Shown here piece after piece: positions 40,450 through 49,500 of a stretch of DNA of 64,000 bases (position 1 is the stretch's first letter; each line of letters starts with the position of its first letter). Below the pieces are notes generated by a model. That model was not told the DNA's origin and did not search any database. It saw only the letters and a program-made list of their open reading frames with translations. Position numbers and translations under genes: made by a program. The DNA comes from an uncultured Latescibacterota bacterium (lineage in GTDB: Bacteria; Latescibacterota; UBA2968). Location of the stretch: the NCBI GenBank assembly GCA_951812755.1, contig OX638329.1:3294522-3358521 (forward strand), written 5' to 3'.

Positions 40450-43400
40450 TTACGTTTTACCTTCGCACCACTCGCGGGCGTTTTGGAATAGTTGAAGCCA
40501 CGGAGAGGCTTGAAGATCGCGTTTCCAGTGGTTTGGCATATAGCCCCATTGCCACTTGAGAAAGGTGCGTTCGGGGTGGGGCATCATGGCGAGGTGGCGC
40601 CCATCGGGGGAGCAAAGGCCGGCAATACCGTGCGGGGAACCATTTGGGTTGAAGGGGTAGGCTTCGGTCGCGGTATTATTGTCATCGACATAGCGCACGG
40701 GGCAGAGATTTTCGCCTATGACGCGGTCGAGTACGTCTGCGCGGGGAAAAAATGCGCGGCCTTCGCCGTGCGCGACCCACACGCCGAGGGATGCGCCAGC
40801 CATGTTTTTGAACATAATTGCTGGACTATCCTGAATTTGCACAGTGGAAAAGCGGGATTCAAAACGCGCGGATTCGTTGCGAATAAACCGGGGTTGTGCC
40901 GTATTGGAAAGGCCGGGGAACGGAACCCAGCCGAGCAGGGCCATGAGCTGGCAGCCATTGCACACGCCGAGGCTGAAGGTATCGGGGCGGTTGTAGAAGT
41001 CATCGAATTGGGCGCGAAGGCCATCGTTGAAGCGAATCACACCAGCCCAGCCTTTGGCCGAGTCGAGTACATCGGCATAGCTGAATCCGCCCACAAATAC
41101 GACGCCTCTGAATTGGTGGTCGAGCGCGAGGGTCCCAGATAGGAGATCGCTGGTGGTTACATCCCAGGGTTCAAATCCCGCTGCGAAAAACGCAGAGGTC
41201 ATCTCGCGGTCTCCATTGCTGCCCTCTTCGCGCACGATGGCGACTGCGGGTTTGCTACTGGCATTGAGAATGGCGGGCGGTGTGGGCATTGGAGTGAAGG
41301 GCACGGTGAATTTGGGACCTGTGCGCGCGTGTAGAGAAGCCTCTTCTTGCTCGACACAGGATGGATTGGTTTGCTGGCGTTCGAGCTGGAAACTCGTGGC
41401 TTCCCACAGGTCGCGCAATTCGGGCATGGGAATTTTGAGAACGCGCTGATTGTTGACAGAAATTTGGATGTCGGAACTGGATGTCACTTTTCCAATGGTT
41501 TGAATAGGCACGGCAGCTTTTTCAAAAATTTCTCGCACGATCATCAGATTTTTTGAACGCACTTCAAAGACGAGGCCGAGTTCTTCGGAAAAGAGCGCGG
41601 GGATCACATTGGCGCAGGTTTGAAGATCGATTTCAATACCACAGTTGCCGGCAAAAGCCATTTCCAAAAGCGCGGTGACGAGGCCACCATCGCTGCGGTC
41701 GTGTCCCGAGGCAATATAACTTTTTGCGATGCAGGATTGAAGTGCGCCAATTGCGCGTTTGAGCAGGGCCGGATCATCGACATCTGGCGACTCGTCGCCG
41801 AGTTGCCCATACACATGGGCGAGAGAAGATCCGCCGAGGCGGTGTTTGTCTGCGCCGAGATCGACGTAAAGTATGATACCTTCTTCGGGATATTTCAAGT
41901 CGGGCGTAACGATCTGCGTGATATCCGGGCTGGTGACATAGCCCGATATGACAAGTGTGCCGGGTGTTTTGACGGTTTCATCCCCATCATTTCCCGGCGC
42001 GATTGCGGCCATCGATAGGCTGTCTTTACCCCCATCTATGGCAATGCCCAATTCGAGCAGAATATCTGTGAGGGCACGGGCTGCATCGTAAAGCGCCGCG
42101 CCTTCTCCGGGCAATTTGGCCGCCCACATCCAGTTGCCAGAGCATTTGATGTCTTCGATGGCACTCAGGCGTGCCCAGGCGATGTTGGTGAGCATTTCGC
42201 CCACGCACAAGCGTCCCATTGCCGCAGGATCGATGAGGCCCTTGATGGGTTGCTCGCCAATGGCAGTGGCGGCGCCAGTCGTGCCAAAATGGCTTTGTGC
42301 AATGACAGCGACATCTGCTGCGGTTAGCTGGAGCGGTCCCACGCATTGTTGTTGCGCGACAAGCCCGGTCACGCAGCGGTCAACTTTGTTGGTGAGAAAT
42401 CGCTTGGAACCTACGGAGACGAGGCGAAGCACGTGGTCGAGTGCTTTTTCAACGGTCAGGTTCTCGGGCAGGGTGAGCGGTTCTGTGCGGATGGGGAAGC
42501 GGTCGAGTTTGAATGGCTTCTGCGGCATATCGCCGAGGACTTTTTCCAGATCGAGGTCAACCGGTGTGGTATTGTCTTTGCTATCGAAGACAACCACCTG
42601 TCCATCGCCGGTCACTTCGCCGACAAAAGCATAGATGACCTTTTCGCGTTTGCAGAGGGCGTCAAAGAGATGGGCGTGTTCGGGGCGGATAAGCAGAGCA
42701 TTGTTTTCCTGATATTCAGCGCCCCAGATTTCGAGCACAGATAGGGTTTCATCCCCAACGGGCACGGCGCGAATATCGATGCGAGCACCTGCTGGTTCAA
42801 CGATTTCTTTGAGGACATTGCAGTTGCCACCCGCGCCCTGATCGTGGATGCTGACAATGGGGTTTTGATCGCCGAGTTCGACACAGGCGCGGATCACGCG
42901 ATTGAGTTTTTGTTCCATTTCTGCGTCGCCGCGCTGCACGGCGTTGAAATCGAGTTCGGCTTCGTTTTCACCCTGCACCATGCTCGAAGCAGCGCCGCCG
43001 CCCATGCCAATGCGATAGGCCGGGCCACCGATTTTGGTGACGAGCATTTGGGGTTCTGGCTCTTCTTTATGTGTATGACGCGCGTCCATTTGACCGATTC
43101 CACCGCTGAACATAATGGGTTTAATCCATTCTCTGCGTTCTCCATTGGGCAGGCGCATACCATAGGATCGCGTGTAGCCCTGTATGAGTGGTTCGCCGAA
43201 TTTGTTGCCGTAATCCGAGGCCCCATTGCTGGCTTCAATTGCGATTTGCAAGGGGGTGGCGAGGTTATCGGGATATTGAAATTCAGGATTTTCCCAGGGC
43301 AGGTCGTATCCGGGAATATACAAATTGCCCACGCAATACGCCGCTGTACCCGCTATAACGAGCGCGCCACGGCCCGTGGCCTGCACATCTCGGATGCGTC

Positions 43401-44355
43401 CACCAGTACCTGTTTCTGCACCGGGAAAAGGGGCAACACCCGATGGAAAGTTGTGTGTTTCCGCGGTGAAGATGATGTCGCAAGTGCGGTCTGAGAATGC
43501 AAATGGGGATGGGCTACCGATAGTAGTGGGCACAATGGTGCGAATCGGATACCCGCGAATGGCACTGGAATTGTCTTTGAAGGCGATGGTGCTGTTGTTG
43601 GGGTTGGCTTTGAGTGTCGATTGGATCATGGCGATGAGGTGGTCGGGCATCTCTTCGCCGTCGATGATGAGGCGGCCTTTGAAAAACCAGTGTCTGCAAT
43701 GTTCGCTGTTGGATTGGGCAATGTCAAAGCATTCGACGTTGGTGGGGTTGCGTCCGATCTGATCGAGGAATAGGTCTGTGTAATAATTGAGGTCCCATTC
43801 GTCGAATGCCAGGCCCATGGTGCGATTGATTTTTTCGAGGGCGCGGCGACCTTCTTCTATGAGGGGGATCTCGGATACGGGTTCTGGTTTTGCGTCGGAG
43901 TCAAAGGAGATGAGGGGATGAGGGTACGGGCATTCGGTCATGCGGTCGTGTACGAGAGACAAAAAGATATTCTGCTGATCCAGGGTCAGGGCGGGCCTGA
44001 TGAGGTAACGCCGCGACCGTTCGATGCGCGAAATTTGCGTAATACCACAGGCATGGCATATTGCCGTGGCATTTGTGGACCATGCCGTAGAAAAATTCAT
44101 GCGCGGCCCCACTTCGAGGATCGTGCCAGGTCCCGTAAGAAAGGACTGCTCTGCAAATTGAGCCGCCTCAAAAGTTTCGGATAGCAAATAGATGAGCCGG
44201 TTTTGCTGGTCGGCAGAAAGTAGATTGTCCGTTTGTACGTTGAAACAGTATTCAGCTTCAATATCGTGAATATGTGCAGAGACGTGTTGCTGTGACAATT
44301 GGAGCAGGGTGTGTTGCTGTGTGGGGGATGTGCGAAAAAAATGCTTCAGGCTCAT
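40450..44355 (-). CDS. purL: Phosphoribosylformylglycinamidine synthase, single-chain form
   Basis: 1301 residues, the size of the proteobacterial single-chain PurL. The central synthase halves (GAETGTGGRIRD, GGGAASSMVQG, SIHDQGAGGN and DGGKDSLSM) are followed by a C-terminal class I glutaminase with nucleophile Cys in LGVCNGCQLMALLGW (around residue 1130) and the His-Glu of PHPERTFLKW (around residue 1258). It converts FGAR, glutamine and ATP to FGAM in purine synthesis. GAGGA lies 5 bases before the ATG. It is 7 bases downstream of rfbC and in the same leftward run as purB, so a mixed purine/sugar operon is likely. Confidence 0.97.
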   Translation of the reverse strand: MSLKHFFRTSPTQQHTLLQLSQQHVSAHIHDIEAEYCFNVQTDNLLSADQQNRLIYLLSETFEAAQFAEQSFLTGPGTILEVGPRMNFSTAWSTNATAICHACGITQISRIERSRRYLIRPALTLDQQNIFLSLVHDRMTECPYPHPLISFDSDAKPEPVSEIPLIEEGRRALEKINRTMGLAFDEWDLNYYTDLFLDQIGRNPTNVECFDIAQSNSEHCRHWFFKGRLIIDGEEMPDHLIAMIQSTLKANPNNSTIAFKDNSSAIRGYPIRTIVPTTIGSPSPFAFSDRTCDIIFTAETHNFPSGVAPFPGAETGTGGRIRDVQATGRGALVIAGTAAYCVGNLYIPGYDLPWENPEFQYPDNLATPLQIAIEASNGASDYGNKFGEPLIQGYTRSYGMRLPNGERREWIKPIMFSGGIGQMDARHTHKEEPEPQMLVTKIGGPAYRIGMGGGAASSMVQGENEAELDFNAVQRGDAEMEQKLNRVIRACVELGDQNPIVSIHDQGAGGNCNVLKEIVEPAGARIDIRAVPVGDETLSVLEIWGAEYQENNALLIRPEHAHLFDALCKREKVIYAFVGEVTGDGQVVVFDSKDNTTPVDLDLEKVLGDMPQKPFKLDRFPIRTEPLTLPENLTVEKALDHVLRLVSVGSKRFLTNKVDRCVTGLVAQQQCVGPLQLTAADVAVIAQSHFGTTGAATAIGEQPIKGLIDPAAMGRLCVGEMLTNIAWARLSAIEDIKCSGNWMWAAKLPGEGAALYDAARALTDILLELGIAIDGGKDSLSMAAIAPGNDGDETVKTPGTLVISGYVTSPDITQIVTPDLKYPEEGIILYVDLGADKHRLGGSSLAHVYGQLGDESPDVDDPALLKRAIGALQSCIAKSYIASGHDRSDGGLVTALLEMAFAGNCGIEIDLQTCANVIPALFSEELGLVFEVRSKNLMIVREIFEKAAVPIQTIGKVTSSSDIQISVNNQRVLKIPMPELRDLWEATSFQLERQQTNPSCVEQEEASLHARTGPKFTVPFTPMPTPPAILNASSKPAVAIVREEGSNGDREMTSAFFAAGFEPWDVTTSDLLSGTLALDHQFRGVVFVGGFSYADVLDSAKGWAGVIRFNDGLRAQFDDFYNRPDTFSLGVCNGCQLMALLGWVPFPGLSNTAQPRFIRNESARFESRFSTVQIQDSPAIMFKNMAGASLGVWVAHGEGRAFFPRADVLDRVIGENLCPVRYVDDNNTATEAYPFNPNGSPHGIAGLCSPDGRHLAMMPHPERTFLKWQWGYMPNHWKRDLQASPWLQLFQNAREWCEGKT

Positions 44356-44362
44356 GGGGTCC

Positions 44363-44917
44363 TCAGTAAATGAAATTGTTGTCTGCTTCTTTGAGCGGGG
44401 GGAGGTTTTGGTCGCGCCTGGAAAGGATTGGATTTTTTATGGGCCAGGAAATATCTAAGTCGGGATCGTCCCAGGAAATACCGCGATAGGTCTCTGGTGC
44501 ATAGATATCCGTACATTTATATGTGAAGTCCGCCACCTCACTGAGAACGCAGAAGCCGTGTGCAAAACCGGGGGGTACATACAGGAGTTCGGATCGCGCC
44601 TCGGAAAGATGAATGCCGATCGACTGACCATAAGTGGGGGAGCCCCGACGAATATCGACCGCAACATCGTATATTTCGCCTTTGATTACCTGGATGAGCT
44701 TGCCCTGTGCGCGAGGGGCTTTTTGGTAGTGCAATCCGCGCAGCACGCCGCGGGTAGAGCGAGAGAGGTTATCCTGAACGAACATTTCTAAAATGCCGTT
44801 GGCTTCGAATTCGTCTCGTTTGTACGTTTCAACAAAAAAGCCGCGATCGTCGGGAAATCGCTTTGCGCGAACGAGGATGACGTCGGGGATGGCGAGGTGC
44901 TCAAATTCAAAGGGCAT
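44363..44917 (-). CDS. rfbC: dTDP-4-dehydrorhamnose 3,5-epimerase
   Basis: 184 residues from ATG 44917 (MPFEFEHLAIPDV). The RmlC cupin motifs are present: GVLRGLHYQ with catalytic His63, the VAVDIRRGSPTYG strand, VPPGFAHGF, and FTYKCTDIYAPE with the catalytic Tyr region. It converts dTDP-4-keto-6-deoxyglucose to dTDP-4-keto-rhamnose for O-antigen or other surface glycans. rfbA, B and D are not in the window. No clear ribosome binding site is seen; a CAGATGGACGCAGAT-type repeat lies directly upstream, perhaps inserted into the former leader. Confidence 0.93.
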   Translation of the reverse strand: MPFEFEHLAIPDVILVRAKRFPDDRGFFVETYKRDEFEANGILEMFVQDNLSRSTRGVLRGLHYQKAPRAQGKLIQVIKGEIYDVAVDIRRGSPTYGQSIGIHLSEARSELLYVPPGFAHGFCVLSEVADFTYKCTDIYAPETYRGISWDDPDLDISWPIKNPILSRRDQNLPPLKEADNNFIY

Positions 44918-44927
44918 GGTGAAGTGT

Positions 44928-44960
44928 GATCCGCAGATGGACGCAGATGGACGCAGATAA
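44928..44960. repeat. CAGATGGACGCAGAT-type dispersed repeat
   Basis: Three tandem units of the form CAGATGGACG preceded by GATCCG. It matches the repeat at 20511-20542 apart from a few bases. It sits 10 bases upstream of the rfbC start. Confidence 0.65.
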
Positions 44961-45042
44961 AAAAGAGGATCTGGGGATGTGCGAAGGTAGGGACAAGCCC
45001 CCAGGCTCTCTTGCATCTCTCCTGCTGTTGATTCTTAGCCGC

Positions 45043-45064
45043 TTTTAATTTTTAATTCCTAATT
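45043..45064. repeat. AT-rich repeat forming the end of purB
   Basis: TTTTAATTTTTAATTCCTAATT, near-identical to 6101-6117 and 32948-32975. The last purB codons (ELGIKN and stop) are read from it on the minus strand. Confidence 0.65.
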
Positions 45065-46409
45065 CACAAAGTTGTGGGGCAAGTCCTATATATGATTGAG
45101 GCGTTAGATTTTTCAGATGTTTGAGGTCTGCTTGTGGGAGATCGAGAGTATTGAGAAAGTCGTTGAGATCATCCTGCGTAATTACTGTACCTCGGGTGAG
45201 GTCTTTCATCAGTTCGTAGGCATTTTCATATCCGGCTTTTCGCATGACAGTTTGCACGGCTTCGCCGAGAATTTCCCAGGCGTTTTCGAGATCGCTGGCA
45301 ATGGTCTGTTTGTCGATGGCGACCTTGCCTATGCCGTTCAGAAGGGATTTTAAAGCGAGACACGCATGGCCGATAGCCGGGCCAATATTGCGACTGGCTG
45401 AAGAGTCAGACAGGTCGCGCTGAAGGCGCGAGACGGGTAATTTGGTCGATAGATGTTCGAGCAGGGCTGTACTGATACCTATATTGGCTTCGGCATTTTC
45501 AAAATCGATGGGATTGACTTTGTGAGGCATGGTCGAGGATCCGACTTCTGTGGCGACTGTTTTCTGGCGGAAATAGGATAGGGATATGTAGGTCCACATG
45601 TCGCGGGCAAAGTCAAGTGCGATAGTGTTGAATCGGATGATCAGGTGAAAGACTTCGGCCATATAATCGTGCGATTCAATCTGTGTGGTGAGGGGATTGA
45701 ATGTGAGACCGAGGCGCTGGACGAAATCGCGGGAGAGGTCATGCCAGAGCACTTCGGGATAGGCCGCGACATGCGCGTTGTAATTGCCGGTGGCACCATT
45801 GAATTTGCCGAGGTATTCGAGCTGTGTCGCCTGTTTGATTTGTCGCTGCCAGCGATAGATAAATACTGCGAGTTCTTTGCCCATCGTGGTCGGGGTGGCG
45901 GGTTGCCCGTGTGTGCGCGCGAGTATAGGAAGGTTTTTGGTGTTTTGTGCGAGCTTTGAAGTGATTTGGATAACTTGCTGTGCCAGTGAAAGAAAGACAT
46001 CTTCGACAGCGGATTTGAGCATGAGCGCGTGAGAGAGATTGTTGATATCTTCAGAGGTGCAGCAAAAATGCACGGCTTCGCTTATGTCGGCGAGCGATGT
46101 TTCCGCGAGGCGTTCTCTGACGTAGTATTCGACGGATTTGACATCGTGATTGGTGACTCTTTCGATTGCGACAACGCGCTGAGCCTGCTGTTCATCGAAA
46201 GTGTCTATCCACGATTTTAACATCTGATGTTCAGCGTCGGTAAATGCGCGGACGTGTGTGAGTTCGGGGCGCTCTGATTGAAAGCGCAACCACTCGATTT
46301 CGATCTGTACGCGATAGGCTATTAGTGCAAAATGCGAGAGACAGGGAGCGAGGTCTGTCAAGCGACTCGTGTAGCGATTGTCGAGGGGTGAGAGTGCGGT
46401 GAGGGTCAT
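45045..46409 (-). CDS. purB: Adenylosuccinate lyase
   Basis: 454 residues from ATG 46409 (MTLTALSPLDNRY; AAAGGAA upstream), the length of the E. coli-type enzyme. The fumarase/aspartase superfamily signature SSTMPHKVNPIDFENAE carries the catalytic serine loop; RTHGQPATPTTMGKEL supplies the other substrate-binding motif. It releases fumarate from SAICAR and from adenylosuccinate in purine synthesis. It lies upstream of rfbC and purL on the same strand with a 127-base gap containing two dispersed repeats. The C-terminal residues ELGIKN are encoded by an AT-rich repeat. Confidence 0.96.
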   Translation of the reverse strand: MTLTALSPLDNRYTSRLTDLAPCLSHFALIAYRVQIEIEWLRFQSERPELTHVRAFTDAEHQMLKSWIDTFDEQQAQRVVAIERVTNHDVKSVEYYVRERLAETSLADISEAVHFCCTSEDINNLSHALMLKSAVEDVFLSLAQQVIQITSKLAQNTKNLPILARTHGQPATPTTMGKELAVFIYRWQRQIKQATQLEYLGKFNGATGNYNAHVAAYPEVLWHDLSRDFVQRLGLTFNPLTTQIESHDYMAEVFHLIIRFNTIALDFARDMWTYISLSYFRQKTVATEVGSSTMPHKVNPIDFENAEANIGISTALLEHLSTKLPVSRLQRDLSDSSASRNIGPAIGHACLALKSLLNGIGKVAIDKQTIASDLENAWEILGEAVQTVMRKAGYENAYELMKDLTRGTVITQDDLNDFLNTLDLPQADLKHLKNLTPQSYIGLAPQLCELGIKN

Positions 46410-46419
46410 GGAGATTCCT

Positions 46420-46614
46420 TTACTGATCTTCTGGATCGCCGTATTCGAGGGGGTCGTCATCATCGGGAAATTCAAAAACATAGCCGCACGGGCATATCGG
46501 ATGATCGGATTCGCGCGGGGTATTGCATTCGGGACAGCGTTCAACGGGTTTGTAGAGATATTTGACCGATATGACAATAATGAGGACGATGGCAAATATA
46601 GTGGTGTAGAACAT
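46420..46614 (-). CDS. Small membrane-anchored zinc-ribbon protein, 64 aa
   Basis: An N-terminal membrane helix (FYTTIFAIVLIIVISVKYLY) is followed by a short cytoplasmic zinc ribbon CPEC...CPCG and an acidic tail (DDDDPLEYGDPEDQ). The stop is 11 bases upstream of the purB start, so the two are co-transcribed. No ribosome binding site is clear before the ATG, and a terminator hairpin for the upstream gene lies immediately 5'. The function is unknown; the zinc-ribbon domain and the anchor are clear from the sequence. Confidence 0.65.
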   Translation of the reverse strand: MFYTTIFAIVLIIVISVKYLYKPVERCPECNTPRESDHPICPCGYVFEFPDDDDPLEYGDPEDQ

Positions 46615-46618
46615 TGTG

Positions 46619-46655
46619 TAAAAAAAATAACAGGCGGGAAGAATACCCGCCTGTT
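46619..46655 (-). terminator. Rho-independent terminator after the 58-aa coiled-coil gene
   Basis: On the minus strand AACAGGCGGG, loop TATTCTT, CCCGCCTGTT, then ATTTTTTTT. The 10-bp stem is perfect. Confidence 0.9.
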
Positions 46656-46666
46656 TATTTGTGTGT

Positions 46667-46843
46667 TCAGGTCGTGCCCATATCGCCTTCGCTCGTAACG
46701 GCTTTGACTGGTTTTTGTCGCGCGTTGGTGATGAGTTGGTCTATACGGTCCTGAAGGGTTCTAATGTCTTGCTCGAAATCGTCGAGTTCTTTGACGAGGT
46801 CATCGAAATCGAGCTTGATCGCGTTCGCCTTCCTCAAACCCAT
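46667..46843 (-). CDS. Small coiled-coil protein, 58 aa
   Basis: AAAGGAA lies about 6 bases before the ATG at 46843. The 58 codons encode a highly charged helix with heptad-like hydrophobics (LDFDDLVKELDDFEQDIRTL), then a flexible tail ending GDMGTT. It is followed at once by a strong terminator, giving a complete small transcription unit (start, stop, terminator). No family is recognised; a structural or adaptor role through coiled-coil pairing is only a guess. Confidence 0.65.
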   Translation of the reverse strand: MGLRKANAIKLDFDDLVKELDDFEQDIRTLQDRIDQLITNARQKPVKAVTSEGDMGTT

Positions 46844-46936
46844 TAGGTTTCCTTTCTGATACGGGATGGCATCAGGGAGAGAGGGGGAGGGAGTCTGGGA
46901 AAGGGAATAGAAATATAGGACAAGGCAGGGATGTCG

Positions 46937-47851
46937 TCAAGGAAGATTCGCCAACAGCGCATCGATTTGATCTCGGCTGGGGATCGCGGGTTGGGCACCT
47001 GCTTTGCCGACAGTGAGAGTGCCTGCAGCACACGCAAAGCGGATGGCGGTTTCGAGAGATTGGTTTTCACTTAAAGCGCAGGACAGCGCGCCATTGAAGG
47101 CATCGCCGGCACCTGTGGTATCTATTGATGTAGTCTTAAAAGCCGGTATGTGCAGGGTTTGATCGGGCGTAGCCAAAAACGCGCCCTGTGCCCCCAGGGT
47201 GATAATGGCGTTTTTAGCGCCTTTTTGGAGGAGTATCTCGGCTGCTTTTGCGATATTTTTCGGGCTATTGGGAGGGATGCCCGTAAGGTGTTCGGTTTCG
47301 ATTTGATTGGGTGTAATGAGAAATAGATGAGGCCAGATTTCTTCTGGGAGGTCTGCTGCTGGTGCTGGATTGAGTACGACGCGGGTTTTGTTTTTGGTCG
47401 ATAGAGATGCGGCATGGACGACGGTTTCAAGCGGGATCTCGAGTTGAAGTAAGCATATTTCTGCGTTTTCATAGACTTGATCCTGAATTTGACCAGGGGA
47501 TAGAGCTGCATTCGCACCGGAAGCAACCACAATGCTGTTTTCTCCGCGCTCATCAACGAGGATAAAGGCAACGCCTGATGGTAAATGAGGGTCGGACACA
47601 ATCCACTGGGTGTCAATACCTTCGCTTTGAAAGGCCGATAGAGCTTGCGTCCCAAAATCATCACACCCCATGCGCGCTATAAATGTGACCTGTGCTCCTG
47701 CGCGGGCTGCGGCAACGGCCTGGTTGGCGCCTTTACCACCTCCGGCAACAAAAAATGTGCCGCCGAGTATTGTTTCTCCCGGCGATGGCAATTTGCTGGC
47801 GCGAATAATTAGATCGGTGTTGGAACTCCCGATGACGAGGACGCGGGGCAT
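46937..47851 (-). CDS. rbsK: Ribokinase
   Basis: 304 residues from ATG 47851 (MPRVLVIGSSNTDLI) with GAGAGG upstream. PfkB-family signatures are present: the N-terminal GGGKGANQAVAAARAG (about residues 38-53) and the C-terminal DTTGAGDAFNGAL with the catalytic Asp. It phosphorylates D-ribose with ATP to ribose-5-phosphate in the cytoplasm. PfkB relatives such as adenosine or fructose kinases are possible, but the GGGKGANQA motif favours ribokinase. No ribose transporter gene is nearby. Confidence 0.87.
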   Translation of the reverse strand: MPRVLVIGSSNTDLIIRASKLPSPGETILGGTFFVAGGGKGANQAVAAARAGAQVTFIARMGCDDFGTQALSAFQSEGIDTQWIVSDPHLPSGVAFILVDERGENSIVVASGANAALSPGQIQDQVYENAEICLLQLEIPLETVVHAASLSTKNKTRVVLNPAPAADLPEEIWPHLFLITPNQIETEHLTGIPPNSPKNIAKAAEILLQKGAKNAIITLGAQGAFLATPDQTLHIPAFKTTSIDTTGAGDAFNGALSCALSENQSLETAIRFACAAGTLTVGKAGAQPAIPSRDQIDALLANLP

Positions 47852-47951
47852 GGAGTACCTCTCAGGTTTTTGTTTAGACACTTAACATTCATGCGAAAGT
47901 CTCTTGTGCAAGTCAAGCGGTCATGGCTTGCTTTTCACCAGGTCGTGATTC

Positions 47952-48042
47952 TTGACTTGATAGGTGGGTTTGCTTATGTTGTGAAAGTCTTATATTTTAA
48001 AGAAGTTTGAAATCAAGCGCGAAAAAAACGCGCCCTTTTTTG
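47952..48042 (+). ncRNA. Possible short transcript: promoter-like pair and orphan terminator
   Basis: TTGACT (47952-47957), 17 bases, TATGTT (47975-47980) is promoter-like. GCGCG-A7-CGCGC followed by CCTTTTTT (48017-48042) is terminator-like. Nothing coding lies between, and the plus-strand gene bamD starts 92 bases later. The hairpin could instead be fortuitous within the rbsK/bamD divergent region. Confidence 0.2.
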
Positions 48043-48134
48043 TTTCAGAAACTGGGGAACATTACAGAATCTGCATCGTTTATCAGACAGGACGATACCT
48101 TAACAGTTCTTTGGATCATGCAGATTGGCGGATT

Positions 48135-48899
48135 ATGAGACGATTTTTATATATTTGTTGTGCGTGTCTGATCGCGTTAGGGGTGGGATGTGCACAAAAA
48201 AAATATCGGCGAGTGAGCCCAGAGGTTTATTACGAAGACGCGCAACAGGCACTAAAAAATAAGAAGTGTTACGACGCCGAGTTGCTGTTTAGAAATATGC
48301 TATCGGATTTTCCCGGATCTCATTTGTCAGATGAGGCGCAGTTTGGGTTGGGCAAAGCTTTTCAGTGTCAAAAAGATTATGTGACGGCTATTTTTGAATA
48401 CGAACGCCTGCTCAACGAATATCCCGTGAGTCCCTATGCCGCCGAAGCGCGGTTCCAAATTGGCGAGTGTTATTATCAGGATGCGCGCGATATTCACCAC
48501 GATCAGGATGAAACGCACAAGGCAATTCGAGAATTTGCGCGGTTTATCGAAGACTATCCACAAAGCGATTTCGTATCTCGGGCAGAGGAAAGAATTAACG
48601 CATTGCACAATCAACTGGCCCGTAAGGAAGTCATGATTGCATACGATTATATTCTGTGGAAGTATTATACTTCGGCCAAACTCTACGCCGAAGGTGTACT
48701 GAAGGAATACCCCGATACAGAAGCTGCTTTAGAGGCGCGTTTTATTATTGCACAGGTCAATTTGAAGACTGGGGCACTTGATGAGGCTCTCAATGAACTC
48801 ACATTGCTGATGGGACAGGATTTGCCAGAGAAGCTGAAGGAAAAAGTCATTGAAGAGATGGAAAAAATAAAAGCCAAATTGCATGTTGAAAAACCTTAG
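48135..48899 (+). CDS. bamD: Outer membrane assembly lipoprotein BamD
   Basis: A signal sequence with lipobox (LIALGVGC|A) is followed by five TPR-like repeats (for example YYEDAQQALKNKKCYDAELL, ALKNK-type helices, AAEARFQIGECYYQ and EARFIIAQVNLKTG). 254 residues, the family length. BamD is the essential lipoprotein partner of BamA that inserts beta-barrels into the outer membrane, which shows a two-membrane envelope. The ATG at 48135 has a weak GGCGGA site. The stop overlaps nadD by 17 bases. Confidence 0.85.
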   Translation: MRRFLYICCACLIALGVGCAQKKYRRVSPEVYYEDAQQALKNKKCYDAELLFRNMLSDFPGSHLSDEAQFGLGKAFQCQKDYVTAIFEYERLLNEYPVSPYAAEARFQIGECYYQDARDIHHDQDETHKAIREFARFIEDYPQSDFVSRAEERINALHNQLARKEVMIAYDYILWKYYTSAKLYAEGVLKEYPDTEAALEARFIIAQVNLKTGALDEALNELTLLMGQDLPEKLKEKVIEEMEKIKAKLHVEKP

Positions 48900-49482
48900 C
48901 CTGGCAAGGCACATTGGCATTTTCGGCGGGGCATTTGATCCCATTCACATTGGGCATTTAATTATTGGGCAGGAAATCATGCTCCAATGCGCGCTCGATC
49001 GGGTTGTGTTTATGCCGTCGGGCGAACCGCCGCTCAAACGCACTATGGCTTCGGCTGAAGACCGCGCGATGATGGTCAGCCTGGCCGTGCGCGATTATCC
49101 GGGATTTGAACTGAGTCGATTTGAGTTGTCGCGCCCTGGGAAATCCTATACGATTGATACCTTGCGTCACTTGCGCCGAAATATGGGTGAGAATACAAAG
49201 ATATTCTTGATCATTGGTGCCGATAATGCCGTTGAAATGGGCGACTGGTTCGACCCTGAAGGCGTGTTGGATTTGGCTCATGTACTCGTTGCTGAACGCT
49301 CGGGTTTTGAGCGAGAGCGCGTTGATCCCGTTTTTAAATCCAAGATGCGGTTTGTTGAAACGCCTCTGCTGGATATTTCGTCAACGGCGATTAGAGAGCG
49401 CGTACGCACAAAAAAACCGATTTCTTTTTTTGTTCCCGACGCTGTTGCAGATTATATTAGAACCCACGGTTTGTATCTTTAA
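48883..49482 (+). CDS. nadD: Nicotinate-nucleotide adenylyltransferase
   Basis: GIFGGAFDPIHIGHL at residues 12-26 is the nucleotidyltransferase GxFdPxHxGH signature, and SSTAIRERV near the C-terminus is the ISSTxxR motif of NadD. 199 residues. It makes deamido-NAD from nicotinate mononucleotide and ATP. It overlaps the bamD 3' end by 17 bases and has no ribosome binding site of its own, so translation is probably coupled. Confidence 0.93.
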   Translation: MLKNLSLARHIGIFGGAFDPIHIGHLIIGQEIMLQCALDRVVFMPSGEPPLKRTMASAEDRAMMVSLAVRDYPGFELSRFELSRPGKSYTIDTLRHLRRNMGENTKIFLIIGADNAVEMGDWFDPEGVLDLAHVLVAERSGFERERVDPVFKSKMRFVETPLLDISSTAIRERVRTKKPISFFVPDAVADYIRTHGLYL

Positions 49483-49500
49483 TTTTTGACTGGTTTTGTT

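Noticed and set aside
40492-41142. 216-codon frame antisense to purL
   Set aside because: It mirrors the glutaminase domain of purL; no start signal and no independent support.
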